Shown here in pieces: positions 33,410-42,825 of a DNA stretch of 64,000 bases; within the stretch, counting starts at the first letter, position 1; each line of letters starts with the position of its first letter. Below the pieces are notes generated by a model. It searched no databases. It saw nothing but the letters and a program-made list of their open reading frames with translations, and was not told the DNA's origin. The stretch is from the NCBI GenBank assembly GCA_050729795.1, contig JBOHME010000002.1, positions 1 to 64,000 of the forward strand, written 5' to 3'. The stretch comes from AP-15 sp050729795. Lineage in GTDB: Bacteria; Pseudomonadota; Alphaproteobacteria; ATCC43930; CGMCC-115725. Made by a program: the position numbers and the translations under genes.

Positions 33410-35713
33410 TCAGAGATCGAGAACGATGCCGGGGCTGGACGCGCCCGCATCGCCGGCCGGGACCGCGCAGCACAGCAGCACCTGGCCTTCGGCACGCGGC
33501 GCCAGTGGCTCTTCGAGATAGTCCACCGTGCCGCTCGTGATCCGCGTGGCGCAGGTGCCGCAGATGCCGGACCGGCAGCCGAACACCGGCGCCAGCCCGC
33601 TCGCTTCGGCGAATTCGAGCAGGCTGCCCTGCTCGCGCGACCATTCGGCCGAGAGCGCGGACCGGGCAAAACGGACCGGCACCGTGCCGGCGCCAGCCGG
33701 AGCGGTTCGCATCGGGGCTTCACTTCCCGCTTCGTGCTTTAGCGCAGTCCCCGACCCGAACGATTCGTAGTGGATGCGCTCACGGCGCACACCGACATTG
33801 CCGAGCCCATCGTAGAGCGACTGCATAAACGGGGGTGGGCCGCACAGATAGAAATCGTAATCGTCGAGCGGCAGCAATTGCCGCAGCACCGCGCTCGTGA
33901 CATGGCCCTCGCCGTCATGGGTACGGCCGAGACAATCGTCGCTCAAGGGCTGACTGTAGCGGATGTGCACCTGCATCGCCGGATGGGTGGCGGCCAGCTC
34001 GAGGACCTGCCGGGAGAATGCATGGACACGCCCATTGGTGGTGCCGTGCACAAACCAGAGCGGGCGGAATTTGCCGGTGCGACGGCCTTCCTCGACGATA
34101 TGGCTGGCCATCGCGATCATCGGGGTGATGCCGACCCCGCCGGATACCAGCACGACCGGGCGTTCGCTCTCCGGGTCTAGCGTGAACTTGCCGCGCGGCG
34201 TCATCGCCTCGATGTGCATGCCCGGTTTCGCGGTTGCATGCAAAAAGCGGGAAACAAGCGCATTGCCGTCGGCGCGCCGAATCGACACCCTGTAGTGATC
34301 GGAATTCGGGATCGTGGATAGCGTGTAGGTGCGCAGCACCGGCAATGGCTGGCCGGGGATCGTCACGCGCAGGGGCAGAAACTGGCCGGGCACCCACGCT
34401 TCCAGCGGCTTGCCGTCAACCCGGCGCAGATAGAACGAGGTAATGGTCTCGCTCTCCGGCTCGATCTTGACAATTTCCAGCGCGACATAAGCGTTGCGCT
34501 CGCTGTCCGGGACCGCCGAGGCGTCGGGCAGCAGCGGGATCGTGCGCGTCACCGGGGCTGCGGCGGGCGCCGCCGCCGGCAACACGGCACCCTCGCCGGT
34601 GACGGCGCCGGTGACGGCACTGACGATCAGCTTCTGGAAATGAATGGCGAGATGCTCGCTGCCGGTCAAAAACCGGCCGCGATCCGGCAGCCCACCCAAT
34701 AGGCCGCGCTGCACCGAATCGGTCAGCACGTCGTCCTCGGCGCCGACCTCCTTGTTGAACGCGATCAGCTCCTGCGCGAACGCCTGGCTGACGCCGGGTG
34801 CAAAATATTGCTCGGAAAAGCCCTTGGTCGCATTCGGCCCGTCCGGCATCCACACGTCGATCGACAGGTTGGGGAAGCCGGGGTTGATGTTGATCGTCAT
34901 GTTCGGCCAGAGGAGATGGTATTGCGACTGCGCCACCTCGCCGCTGACATCGTAGATTTTGACTTGGCTGCGGCCTTCGAGAGCGGAAGCCCGCACCTGC
35001 CCGAGCTGACTCGAAAACCAGCCATGTGCGGTCAGGTTGTAGCTCTCCTGCCGCACGTCGATCGCGGCACTGAAGCTCGGATGCGCTACTGCGCAGTGAT
35101 AGCATTCGAGATAGTTCTCGAGCATCGTCTTCCAGTTGGAATGCGATTGCCAATCTTCGCGGCTGTGGAGCTCGAGGGTTTCGAGGTCAACGCCGCTGCC
35201 CGTGATGATGTCGAGCACCGGACCGAAATAGGCCCGCACCGGCGCCGCGTCGCGATCGAAATTGACAAACACGAACGGGCCGAGCGCCTCGACCCGCAAT
35301 GGCAGCAGCGGAAAGTTTTCGAGACGAAAACCGGGCTCGCCGGCCGAGCGCGGCGCCCCTTTGAGACAGCCGGCAAGATCGTAGGTCCAGGCGTGGTAGC
35401 CGCATTGCATGATCCTGGCGTTGCCGCGGCCTTTCATCACCTCGTGGCGGCGGTGGCGGCAGACATTGACAAAGCCGGCGAGCCCGTGCTCGTTGCGCAC
35501 CACCACGACCGGGACACCACCGACATTGCCAGTGATGTAATCACCGAGCTGGCACAGCTCTGCCGCTGGGCCGACATAGTTCCAGGCCTTGCGGAAGACA
35601 TGGGTGATCTCGCGTTCCGTGATCGACGGATCGGTATACCAGCAGGCCGGCAGCGACTCACCGCGGTCGAGCGCCGCCAGCACCGCCAGCGGATTGGCGA
35701 GGATTTGGCTCAT
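33410..35713 (-). CDS. Three-module Rieske oxygenase: oxygenase-FAD reductase-ferredoxin fusion
   Basis: 767 residues. Residues 1-365 are a Rieske oxygenase alpha subunit: C85-x-H87 (VCRHRRH) and C104-xx-H107 (QCGYHAW) for the 2Fe-2S cluster; NYLECYHCAVAHP gives the iron site H206 and H211 with bridging Glu203, as in the CntA/choline monooxygenase branch (Asp is usual in other oxygenases). Residues about 408-640 form a ferredoxin-NADP reductase-type module (RTYTLSTIPN, SGGVGITPMIAM). The last 90 residues are a plant-type ferredoxin (CRSGICGTC plus a late CC). All electron-transfer parts are in one chain, so no separate reductase is needed. The start at 35713 has AAGGAG upstream. Branch suggests a quaternary-ammonium or related N-alkyl substrate. 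Confidence 0.9.
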   Translation of the reverse strand: MSQILANPLAVLAALDRGESLPACWYTDPSITEREITHVFRKAWNYVGPAAELCQLGDYITGNVGGVPVVVVRNEHGLAGFVNVCRHRRHEVMKGRGNARIMQCGYHAWTYDLAGCLKGAPRSAGEPGFRLENFPLLPLRVEALGPFVFVNFDRDAAPVRAYFGPVLDIITGSGVDLETLELHSREDWQSHSNWKTMLENYLECYHCAVAHPSFSAAIDVRQESYNLTAHGWFSSQLGQVRASALEGRSQVKIYDVSGEVAQSQYHLLWPNMTININPGFPNLSIDVWMPDGPNATKGFSEQYFAPGVSQAFAQELIAFNKEVGAEDDVLTDSVQRGLLGGLPDRGRFLTGSEHLAIHFQKLIVSAVTGAVTGEGAVLPAAAPAAAPVTRTIPLLPDASAVPDSERNAYVALEIVKIEPESETITSFYLRRVDGKPLEAWVPGQFLPLRVTIPGQPLPVLRTYTLSTIPNSDHYRVSIRRADGNALVSRFLHATAKPGMHIEAMTPRGKFTLDPESERPVVLVSGGVGITPMIAMASHIVEEGRRTGKFRPLWFVHGTTNGRVHAFSRQVLELAATHPAMQVHIRYSQPLSDDCLGRTHDGEGHVTSAVLRQLLPLDDYDFYLCGPPPFMQSLYDGLGNVGVRRERIHYESFGSGTALKHEAGSEAPMRTAPAGAGTVPVRFARSALSAEWSREQGSLLEFAEASGLAPVFGCRSGICGTCATRITSGTVDYLEEPLAPRAEGQVLLCCAVPAGDAGASSPGIVLDL

Positions 35714-35792
35714 CTCGAGGTTGCTCCTTTCCATGTGCGGCTTTATGTGCGGCGCGGGCTGGGAGAGCGGGCCGTCCGTGACCGCCATCACG

Positions 35793-37028
35793 CTAGCGGG
35801 TCGCGGAGGGCTGCGTGGTGGCCCGCGATAGCGACGGGTCGCCCAGCAGCAGCATCGGGATGAAGACGATCAGCGCGCCGCTCACAATTAGCAGGACTTG
35901 AGTAAACCCGAGCCGCGCCGCGGCGGTCGAGGCGAACCCGCTCGCCGCCATCTGTCCTGCCGCATAAGCAATGTTGTAGATTGCATAGACCGCGGCGTAG
36001 CAAGAGAGACCGCGACGATCGACGGCGTCGCCCAGCTCCGCAGATGTCGGGTTGAGCATAAAGGCGTAACAGACGCTGACCGCGCAGATGCCGAGCGCGG
36101 CGGCAACCGCGCCGCGGTAAAAGCTCAGGAACGGCAGCGCCACCGCCATCGCCGCGGTGCCGCCGGCGATCAGCCGGCGCGTCGGGACGCGGCTCGAAGC
36201 CCAGCTGACGACCGGCGCGGATAAGCCGTAGGCGATCGAGCCGAGCGTAAAGATCAGACCGATGAGCCACGGACTGACCCCGCTCCGGATCAGCTGCGAC
36301 GGCAGCAGCGGCTCGATGATCCCCCAGCCGATCGCCGCCAGGCTCACCGCCCCCGCCGCGACCAGCACCGAGCGATCGAACAGCAGCGTCTTGAGGTCGG
36401 GGCGCGCCTGCGGTGTGCCGGGCTCACGCGGCAGCGCCAGGATGCAGAGCCCGGCATCGATGGCGACCAGAACGCCGGTGGCCGCAAAGGGCAGCGGATA
36501 ACCGCCGATTTCGTAGAGCGCCCCGCCGATGATCGGGCCGAGCAGCGACCCGGCGGTGCTGCCCATCAGCGCATAGCCCATCATTTCGACGCGCCGGTCC
36601 GGGTAATGCTCGGCGATCAGCGCCAGGCCCGCGGTCCAGGTCGCCGCCGCGGCCGCGCCCTGAAGCACACGAGCCAGCAGCAGCAGGGAGAAGACCGGGG
36701 CAAAGCACAACAAAACGAGGGCGATCGCTGACAGCGCAACCCCACAGATCAATGGCCGGCGGCAGCCGATCCGGTCACCGAGAAAGCCGAACAGCGGCGT
36801 CGCGAGCAGGACCCCGGCCGCGTAGCCGCCATAGAGCAGGCCGAGCTGCTGCTCCCCGGTCGCGTGCGCCGGGGAATACGGCGACAGCGGCACCAGGAGC
36901 CCATAGATCAGATAATCCATGAACAAGGCGAAACCGACGACGCTGACGACGCCGCTCCGGCGACCAGCCCGTATCGGCACCAGACGAGGCTTGTCGCCGG
37001 CCCTCTCAGAGGGTTCCACGGTACCCAA
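35793..37028 (-). CDS. MFS transporter (12-helix)
   Basis: 411 residues with about 12 hydrophobic helices in two halves; the loop after helix 2 reads LFGFLGDRIGCRRPL, the major-facilitator G-x3-D-R-x-G-R/x-R motif, and LLLLARVLQGAAAAATWTAGLALIAE is the gate helix 4 with an A-x-A-rich stretch. Start uncertain: a TTG at 37028 or the internal GTG at 37019. It heads the operon, 79 bp before the Rieske gene, so it is probably the inner-membrane importer for the substrate, though an exporter cannot be excluded. Confidence 0.85.
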   Translation of the reverse strand: MGTVEPSERAGDKPRLVPIRAGRRSGVVSVVGFALFMDYLIYGLLVPLSPYSPAHATGEQQLGLLYGGYAAGVLLATPLFGFLGDRIGCRRPLICGVALSAIALVLLCFAPVFSLLLLARVLQGAAAAATWTAGLALIAEHYPDRRVEMMGYALMGSTAGSLLGPIIGGALYEIGGYPLPFAATGVLVAIDAGLCILALPREPGTPQARPDLKTLLFDRSVLVAAGAVSLAAIGWGIIEPLLPSQLIRSGVSPWLIGLIFTLGSIAYGLSAPVVSWASSRVPTRRLIAGGTAAMAVALPFLSFYRGAVAAALGICAVSVCYAFMLNPTSAELGDAVDRRGLSCYAAVYAIYNIAYAAGQMAASGFASTAAARLGFTQVLLIVSGALIVFIPMLLLGDPSLSRATTQPSATR

Positions 37029-37392
37029 TGCGTACTCTGTCGGTTGGGAACACTGGTCGAGCCTAGCGCCTATCCGTCACCAATTCGTCAACGGCACGGC
37101 AAGACAGGCAGCGGCGAGGCTGCATGTCCTAGTGGTGCGATGGCAACGGACGTCCCAGCCGTTGCCTGAACCGTACCACCAACGTTTTGATCTTGTGGTC
37201 CGATTCACGACACGCTGGGGAGCCAGGCGTTTCGATCGGACCACCGGCGGCTCGTGTTCGGCAAGCATATGCGGTCTCGCACAGTGTGCCGCGGATGCCG
37301 TGGCAAAAAGATGACCGGCGGCTTTTCACGAAGTGGTCCAAGGCTGGCGGCCGTATGCTGAACATAGCGGAAATTGCCAGAGCCGGTAGAAT

Positions 37393-37629
37393 ATGCGCAC
37401 CGTGGTCTTGCCGTTGAAGGCAGCGGAACTCTCGACGCAGATGGCGACAATGCGGATCTGGCTCGATCAGCATCGCTTCGAGCCGTCGAACTTTGTCTGC
37501 CGGGACAGCAGCGCCGGGGTCGTGGTGTGCGTAGCCTTTGAGGTGGCGGACGAGGCCGATGCGTTTGCCCGGCAGTTTCGCGGCCGGATCGACCGTGCGC
37601 CCGCGGCGGCCGAGTTGAAGGCGGGGTAG
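37393..37629 (+). CDS. Small conserved hypothetical protein
   Basis: 78 residues. MRIWLDQHRFEPSNFVCRD and VVVCVAFEVADEADAFARQF read as a small alpha/beta protein; I recall similar 60-80 residue proteins in Rhizobiales/Rhodospirillales genomes but no function. ATG at 37393. It stands alone upstream of the FAD oxidase gene, with about 310 bp of apparently non-coding GC-rich sequence between. Confidence 0.6.
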   Translation: MRTVVLPLKAAELSTQMATMRIWLDQHRFEPSNFVCRDSSAGVVVCVAFEVADEADAFARQFRGRIDRAPAAAELKAG

Positions 37630-37943
37630 GTTCGCTCCGCCGCGGGCGGAACCGGGGTTGGCTGCTGCCCCGGCTGAAGCCGTTGCCGCCGCGGCAACGA
37701 CCCTCGCCGCCGGACCCCGGTTTACTCGAGGTGCCAGCGGCCAATCCGATATGGCACGCTCGCCCGCCGCTCCCGGCGGATCTGGGGGATGGGCTGTTCG
37801 GGCCGGGCGCCACCGTCTATGGTCGGGTCGCGGGGTGTGGTCGCTCTGAATCGCGGGGGCCATGGTCGCCCGGATCGCGGGGTTGCCGGGGTGGCGAGTC
37901 GCGACGGCGGCGCCGGAGCGGATCAGATGTCGGGGGCGAAGCA

Positions 37944-39542
37944 ATGAGCAAAGGGCGGCTCAAGCATTTCGGTTGGGGGCGCGAAGGCGAAGGAATGACG
38001 CCGGCGGAAGAGACGGCCGCCATCGAGCGCTACCGCCGGCTGTTTGGCGTCGAAGGTTTCGCCGAGGTGGCGCCTCCACCGCTCGCCGATCTGCGGCTCC
38101 CGGCGCCGCGCCTGGCGCCGCCGCCCGGCCTTGCCGGCATCTCTTCGATCGAGCCTTACGATCGCGCGGCGCACACGCACGGAAAGTCGTTTCGCGACTA
38201 CACCCGGGGATTGCGGGGCGACTACACCGCCGCACCCGACATCGTCACCTATCCGCGCGACGAGGGCGAGATCGCCGCGCTGATCGACTGGGCCGGGGGC
38301 GCCGGGGCCGCGGTGATCCCGTTCGGTGCCGGCAGCAGCGTCGTCGGCGGGATCGAGGCGGCGACCGACGGCACGTCCTGCCGCGGCGCGGTCACGGTCG
38401 ATCTGCGCCATCTCGACCGGGTGGTGGAGATCGACCCGATCTCGCGCGCCGCACGGATCCAGGCCGGAGTGTTCGGGCCGGCGCTCGAAGCCCAGCTGCG
38501 TCCGCACGGGCTCAGCCTGCGGCATTTTCCGCAGAGCTTCGAGTATTCGACCCTGGGCGGCTGGATCGCGACCCGATCTGGCGGTCACTTCGCCACCCTC
38601 TACACCCATATCGACGATTTTGTCGAAAGTCTGCGCATGATCACACCGCAGGGCGTGGTCGAAACCCGCCGACTGCCCGGCTCCGGGGCTGGGCCCAGCC
38701 CGGACCGGCTGCTGATCGGCTCGGAGGGAATCCTGGGCATCATCACCGAGGCGTGGATGCGGCTTCAGCACCGTCCCCGCTTTCGCGCTGGCGGTGCGGT
38801 TCGGTTTGATGATTTTTTCAAGGCCGCCCGGGCGGTCCGGGCGATTGCGCAAGCCGGGCTCTATCCGGCGAATTGCCGGATTCTCGACCCGCAGGAGGCG
38901 GCCAATACCGGAGCCGGCGACGGCAGCGCCGCAATCATGGTGCTGGCATTCGAATCGGCGGACCACCCGCTCGACACCTGGATCGCCCGCGCGCTCGAAT
39001 GCTGCGGCGACCACGGCGGCACGGCAGACCCTCGCGCCACGGGCGAGACCCACCGCGAAGGGGCCGCCGAATTGTGGCGCACCGCCTTTATTCGCATGCC
39101 CTATGCCCGCGAGCGGATGGTGCGGCGCGGGATCGTCGCCGATACCTTTGAAACCGCGATCACCTGGGAGCGATTCGAGGATTTTCACGGCCAGGTCACG
39201 ACCGCCACCGAAAGCGCGATCCGCGAGGTCACCGGTCGGCCGGGCCAGGTCACCTGCCGTTTTACCCATGTGTATCCCGACGGTCCGGCGCCGTATTTCT
39301 CGTTTCATGCGCTCGGCCGGCACGGTGAGCTCGAACCGCAATGGCGAGCGATCAAGACCGCGGCCGGTGACGCGCTGATCGCCGCCGGCGGGACGATCAC
39401 CCATCATCATGCGATCGGGCGCGACCACCGCCCGTGGTATGATCGGCAGCGGCCCGAGCTGTTTGCCGCGGCGCTGCGCGCAGCGAAGCACAGTCTCGAT
39501 CCGCAGGGGCTGCTCAATCCCGGGGTGCTGATCGACCGGTGA
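37944..39542 (+). CDS. FAD-linked oxidase (alkyldihydroxyacetonephosphate synthase-like)
   Basis: 532 residues. After a lead-in (SKGRLKHFGWG... SIEPYDRAAHTHGKSFRDYTRG) comes a PCMH-type FAD domain: DIVTYPRDEGEIAALIDWA, AAVIPFGAGSSVVGGIE, SFEYSTLGGWIATRSGGH. The C-terminal cap has GTITHHHAIGRDHRPWYDRQ and LDPQGLLNPGVL, the H-H-H and DHRPW pattern of the AGPS/ether-lipid synthase branch rather than D-lactate dehydrogenases. It could act on an acyl-DHAP-like or other hydroxy-acid substrate. ATG at 37944 with GGGGCGAAG before it; the longer frame upstream has no homology. Confidence 0.8.
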   Translation: MSKGRLKHFGWGREGEGMTPAEETAAIERYRRLFGVEGFAEVAPPPLADLRLPAPRLAPPPGLAGISSIEPYDRAAHTHGKSFRDYTRGLRGDYTAAPDIVTYPRDEGEIAALIDWAGGAGAAVIPFGAGSSVVGGIEAATDGTSCRGAVTVDLRHLDRVVEIDPISRAARIQAGVFGPALEAQLRPHGLSLRHFPQSFEYSTLGGWIATRSGGHFATLYTHIDDFVESLRMITPQGVVETRRLPGSGAGPSPDRLLIGSEGILGIITEAWMRLQHRPRFRAGGAVRFDDFFKAARAVRAIAQAGLYPANCRILDPQEAANTGAGDGSAAIMVLAFESADHPLDTWIARALECCGDHGGTADPRATGETHREGAAELWRTAFIRMPYARERMVRRGIVADTFETAITWERFEDFHGQVTTATESAIREVTGRPGQVTCRFTHVYPDGPAPYFSFHALGRHGELEPQWRAIKTAAGDALIAAGGTITHHHAIGRDHRPWYDRQRPELFAAALRAAKHSLDPQGLLNPGVLIDR

Positions 39543-39890
39543 ACCCGCCCTGTTTCACCGCACGTTGAATAGGGCGGGACCGCCTCCGCCACCCGCGCCG
39601 CAACGCCGGATCGTCGCGGAAAGTTCCGTCGGAAGCCTCGGCGCGGTTCTCCAGCCCGAAGATCCACCGCTAATGTTGCTATTCTGCAACAGCGTGACCA
39701 ACGGGAATAGTTGGCTTCTAATGCTTCTGTGACAGAAATGTCGCAGAAGGCCGGCTTCTGCAGCGATTTTACGGCACGCGGCGAGGTTACAGCAAAAAGC
39801 GGTTGCCATCGGGCCGGTAGATGGAGAAGATCAGCAAACGGTGGCGTGACGACCATCGTCACACGCGTATTATGCGGCCGGAGGTAAGGG
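39543..39890. other. Intergenic region before the OmpA-family gene
   Basis: About 350 bp without a gene. It holds two small palindromes: TGTTGC-TATTCT-GCAACA near 39675 and CTTCTG...CAGAAG near 39723-39748, the second flanked by a further CTTCTGCAG. These could be protein sites or 5'-leader hairpins of the OmpA-family mRNA. A GGAGGTAAGGG ribosome site ends the region. No clear -35/-10 pair found. Confidence 0.5.
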
Positions 39891-41024
39891 ATGACAAATC
39901 GCTGTCTGCTAGGCGCCGGCGTAGCGCTTGCCATGGCGTTAGGTGGCGTGCAAGCGCATGCGCAGCTGGGAAACATGTTCGGGCCCTACCCGCCCGGAGC
40001 ATTCTATTTCGGGCCTGAGGGTGGCTGGACCCAGTTGTCGGGACAGAACGACAAGTTCCGCGTCCCCCCGAAGATCGCCAACGCGACCCTCGGCCCCAAG
40101 GTCAATTTCAACAGCGGCTTCAACGCCGGCGCGCGCCTCGGCTACATGTGGGGCCCGTGGCGCTTCGAAGAAGAATACAGCTACCGCAACAATGGCGTGC
40201 AGAGCTTTGCGGGGGCCGGCAAGAACATTATCGACGGCAATCGTCATTCCAACGCGATCATGACCAACGTGCTCTATGACTTCACGTTGGGCTGGCCGAT
40301 CACACCGCATATCGGCGCCGGCGTCGGCGCGGTCAACATCGTAGACGGCGTATCAAACCAGCCGGGCCGGATCCCGGTGCAGCTGTCGCGGGTCGGGGTT
40401 CAGAATTTCTCGCTCAGCGGCAACACCTGGGAGTTCGGTTATCAGGGGATCGCCGGTGTCCGCTACATGATCAACCCGGTGCTCGCCGTCGACGTCGATT
40501 ATCGCTATCTGGCGACGCCGAACTTCACGATCACCAGCCATGGCGCCAACGGACCGCATGCGCTCGGTGGCGTCGCGTACAAAACCGGCTACAACACCCA
40601 GAATATCGTCGCCAGCCTGACGATGATGTTTGGTGCGCCACCGCCTCCGGCAGCCCCGCCGCCGGCTCCGCCGGCGCCGCCGCCGCCGCCGGTGCACCAG
40701 GTCTATCTCGTGTTCTTCGATTGGGATAAGTTCAACATCACTTCCGAGGGCATGCAGATCCTGCAGGCCGCTGCAGACCACTGGAAGGCGGGTGGCGCGG
40801 TGCAAATCCAAGTCACCGGGTATACCGATCTGTCGGGTTCGGCCGGGTACAATCAGCGGCTCTCCGAACGGCGCGCCAACGCCGTCGCAGTCGCCCTCGA
40901 ACGACTGGGTGTGCCGCGTAACGAGATGATCGTCAGCGGTCGCGGGATGAACGACCCGCGCGTGCCGACCCCGCTCGGTGTCCGCGAACCGCAGAACCGC
41001 CGCGTGGAGATCGTCTTCCCATAG
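39891..41024 (+). CDS. OmpA-family outer-membrane protein
   Basis: 377 residues. Signal peptide (CLLGAGVALAMALGGVQAHAQ), an eight-strand OmpA-type beta-barrel (FYFGPEGGWTQLSG, AGARLGYMWGPWRFEEEYSY, YDFTLGWPITPHIGAGVGA, AVDVDYRYLATPNF), a Pro-rich linker PPPPAAPPPAPPAPPPPPV around residue 250-268, then an OmpA-like peptidoglycan-binding domain (VFFDWDKFNITSEGMQILQ, VTGYTDLSGS, LSERRANAVAVALERLGV, REPQNRRVEIVF). It anchors the outer membrane to peptidoglycan. Strong GGAGG ribosome site. Followed by an intrinsic terminator. Confidence 0.94.
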   Translation: MTNRCLLGAGVALAMALGGVQAHAQLGNMFGPYPPGAFYFGPEGGWTQLSGQNDKFRVPPKIANATLGPKVNFNSGFNAGARLGYMWGPWRFEEEYSYRNNGVQSFAGAGKNIIDGNRHSNAIMTNVLYDFTLGWPITPHIGAGVGAVNIVDGVSNQPGRIPVQLSRVGVQNFSLSGNTWEFGYQGIAGVRYMINPVLAVDVDYRYLATPNFTITSHGANGPHALGGVAYKTGYNTQNIVASLTMMFGAPPPPAAPPPAPPAPPPPPVHQVYLVFFDWDKFNITSEGMQILQAAADHWKAGGAVQIQVTGYTDLSGSAGYNQRLSERRANAVAVALERLGVPRNEMIVSGRGMNDPRVPTPLGVREPQNRRVEIVFP

Positions 41025-41072
41025 TCACTTTCCGGCAGCGCTCCTGGGGTCCTCTTCGGGGATCCCAGGCGA

Positions 41073-41099
41073 GGCCGCGGCCGATGCCGCGGCCTTTTT
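41073..41099 (+). terminator. Strong Rho-independent terminator after the OmpA-family gene
   Basis: Perfect 9-bp stem GGCCGCGGC/GCCGCGGCC, 4-nt loop CGAT, then five T residues. Begins 48 bp after the stop codon. The remaining 500 bp up to the next gene show no supported coding sequence. Confidence 0.9.
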
Positions 41100-41615
41100 G
41101 CTTTGGTGGGATACGGGTTTGTTTTGGCGGGGTCCGGGCCACCCGCAAGGGACCGGTGCGCGTCAGGCGCCGCGGTAAACCGGTGAAATCGGCGCCGCGG
41201 ATACGGCAAAGGGTGGTGCCGCTCGCGTGCGAAGGAGAACCGTATGGCGGCCGGGTTCGGTCCGCCTGTGGCAGCGGTCTCGATTGACGCAAAAAGCGCA
41301 TAAGCTGGAATTTCGGTGCGGCCCGCGTCCGGCGAGCGGAGCGCAGATCAATGTCGGTACCCCGGGCAAGACCAAATTTATCGCTTCTGCCGTTATTCCC
41401 TGGGGTATTGAGCTACCCAGGCGCTTGAAAGAAGGCAGGCGCAGTCCTATTATTCAGCGTTGGCCGGGAGGATATGCGACACCGGGAAGTTGCGCGTCAG
41501 CGGAACAAGGCGACATTTCCCGCCGCTTCTTCCGCGACAGGATCGAGGCCCTTTGGGGTGGGACGAGCGTGCGTTACAGTTGGCCAATCCGGAACTGCTA
41601 CAGAGGATCACAGGC

Positions 41616-42128
41616 ATGAAACATCTCTTGACGGGCGTTGCGGCGGTAGCCGCGCTCGTGATCGCCGCACCGGTGTGGGCGCAGAACCCGAGTGGCGGAA
41701 ACGGTATGGGGATGCCCGGCCCGAACCCCGGAGGTGGTGGTGGCCTCACGCCCTACTCCAGCGGCGCCCCGGCGGCACCACCGGCGGCGATGCCGGAGCC
41801 GGCCCCGGCGACCAACTCGGCGATGCCACCGATGCACCACCATCGGCAGGCGCATATGATGCGGCATCATTACGTGCACCATGGTCGGGCCATCCACCAT
41901 GGACCACGCGCGGCTGGTGATACGACTGCGGAATTGAACCGGGCCGAGCTCACACGCATCCAATCCGGCTCCAGCGCGGCAGCCCCGCCTCCGGAAGCGG
42001 CCCCCGGGGCCGAACCGATGGGGATGCCGATGCCAGTGCCGAGGGCCGAGCGGCCAGGTCGGCTGCCTGGCCCGAAACCGTCGGGTTCCGGTTATATCCC
42101 GCCGTCACCGCCGCCGCAGCCGCAATAA
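41616..42128 (+). CDS. Exported Pro/His-rich protein, hypothetical
   Basis: 170 residues. Signal peptide MKHLLTGVAAVAALVIAAP-VWAQ; the mature chain is low in complexity: Gly/Met/Pro-rich, a His patch (MHHHRQAHMMRHHYVHHGRAIHH), then TTAELNRAELTRIQSGSSAAA, a short segment common to small exported proteins of acetic-acid-type bacteria, and a Pro-rich end. It may bind metal through the His patch; no catalytic fold is visible. ATG at 41616 with a CAGAGGATCACAGGC site upstream. Confidence 0.7.
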   Translation: MKHLLTGVAAVAALVIAAPVWAQNPSGGNGMGMPGPNPGGGGGLTPYSSGAPAAPPAAMPEPAPATNSAMPPMHHHRQAHMMRHHYVHHGRAIHHGPRAAGDTTAELNRAELTRIQSGSSAAAPPPEAAPGAEPMGMPMPVPRAERPGRLPGPKPSGSGYIPPSPPPQPQ

Positions 42129-42159
42129 CCGCGTTGCGGGCTACACCCGCGGCTTGTCT

Positions 42160-42192
42160 CGTGGCGAGGAGGCCCCGAAGCTCCTCGCCACG
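42160..42192. terminator. Perfect 12-bp inverted repeat between convergent genes
   Basis: CGTGGCGAGGAG and CTCCTCGCCACG are exact complements with a 9-nt loop. It lies 31 bp after the His-rich gene stop and 33 bp before the end of the opposing gene, a position suited to a bidirectional terminator. No T-run follows on either side, so function is uncertain. Confidence 0.55.
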
Positions 42193-42225
42193 TGCCGGGC
42201 GCAGGTCTTGATCAGCGAGTTCGGG

Positions 42226-42825
42226 TCAGCTCGCGACTTGGCTGCGATGACGGGCGAGACGCTCGATCTCGTCCAGCAGATCGTGCAGGGTCTGATCGGC
42301 CAGATAAGCCATTCTGGCGAACGCGCGGAGAAAGCTGTCGGTGCGCGGCAACTGGAACAACGTCTCTTCATCGTCGTTGTCGCCGGCAGCCCCGATCAGC
42401 ACGACGCCCTCATAGGGCTGCAGCACGAACTCGCGCAGCGGTCTGCCGGGCCCCGTCACATATTCGACAACACGACAACGGCGCAGATCCGGGGTGTCGT
42501 TGACGACCGTCATCCGGTACGCGGCCCGGGTGGTCGCTGCTTCGATCAAAGCCCGCGCGAACGGTCGCAGGAAGCTTTCGTCGAAACCGAGGAGCGCGAT
42601 CGGATGGTCTTCGCTGACCGCAGAGCGCAGTTCGAGCGTCGCCCATAATGAGGCGCGGCCCTCGAAATAGTCGGCCGAGGCGAGGTCGAGATTGATCGAA
42701 TCGATTGGCATCGGCGAAAATACCGAGTGCGGCGATAGAAATGCGAAGCAGGCCGGTTCCCGCTTCAGCGAAATGTTGGTCGTCGCCTCGAGGTTCCGTT
42801 CAGTGATCGCGGGACTGTCGGCCAT
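42226..42825 (-). CDS. Hypothetical protein, mixed alpha/beta
   Basis: 199 residues, no signal peptide or membrane helix. NLDLASADYFEGRASLWATLEL, IALLGFDESFLRPFARALIEA, YRMTVVNDTPDLRRCRVVEYV, REFVLQPYEGVVLIGAAGDN and ETLFQLPRTDSFLRAFARM show an ordered cytosolic protein with a long C-terminal helix (MAYLADQTLHDLLDEIERLARH). I do not recognise the family. ATG at 42825. Confidence 0.65.
   Translation of the reverse strand: MADSPAITERNLEATTNISLKREPACFAFLSPHSVFSPMPIDSINLDLASADYFEGRASLWATLELRSAVSEDHPIALLGFDESFLRPFARALIEAATTRAAYRMTVVNDTPDLRRCRVVEYVTGPGRPLREFVLQPYEGVVLIGAAGDNDDEETLFQLPRTDSFLRAFARMAYLADQTLHDLLDEIERLARHRSQVAS

Noticed and set aside
37683..37943. N-terminal extension of the FAD oxidase frame
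   Set aside because: Pro/Arg-rich sequence without homology or ribosome site; ATG 37944 begins the conserved region.
39845..39873. GTGACG...TATTAT as promoter for the OmpA-family gene
   Set aside because: It would start transcription inside the ribosome-binding site, leaving no usable leader; only 4/6 in the -35 box.
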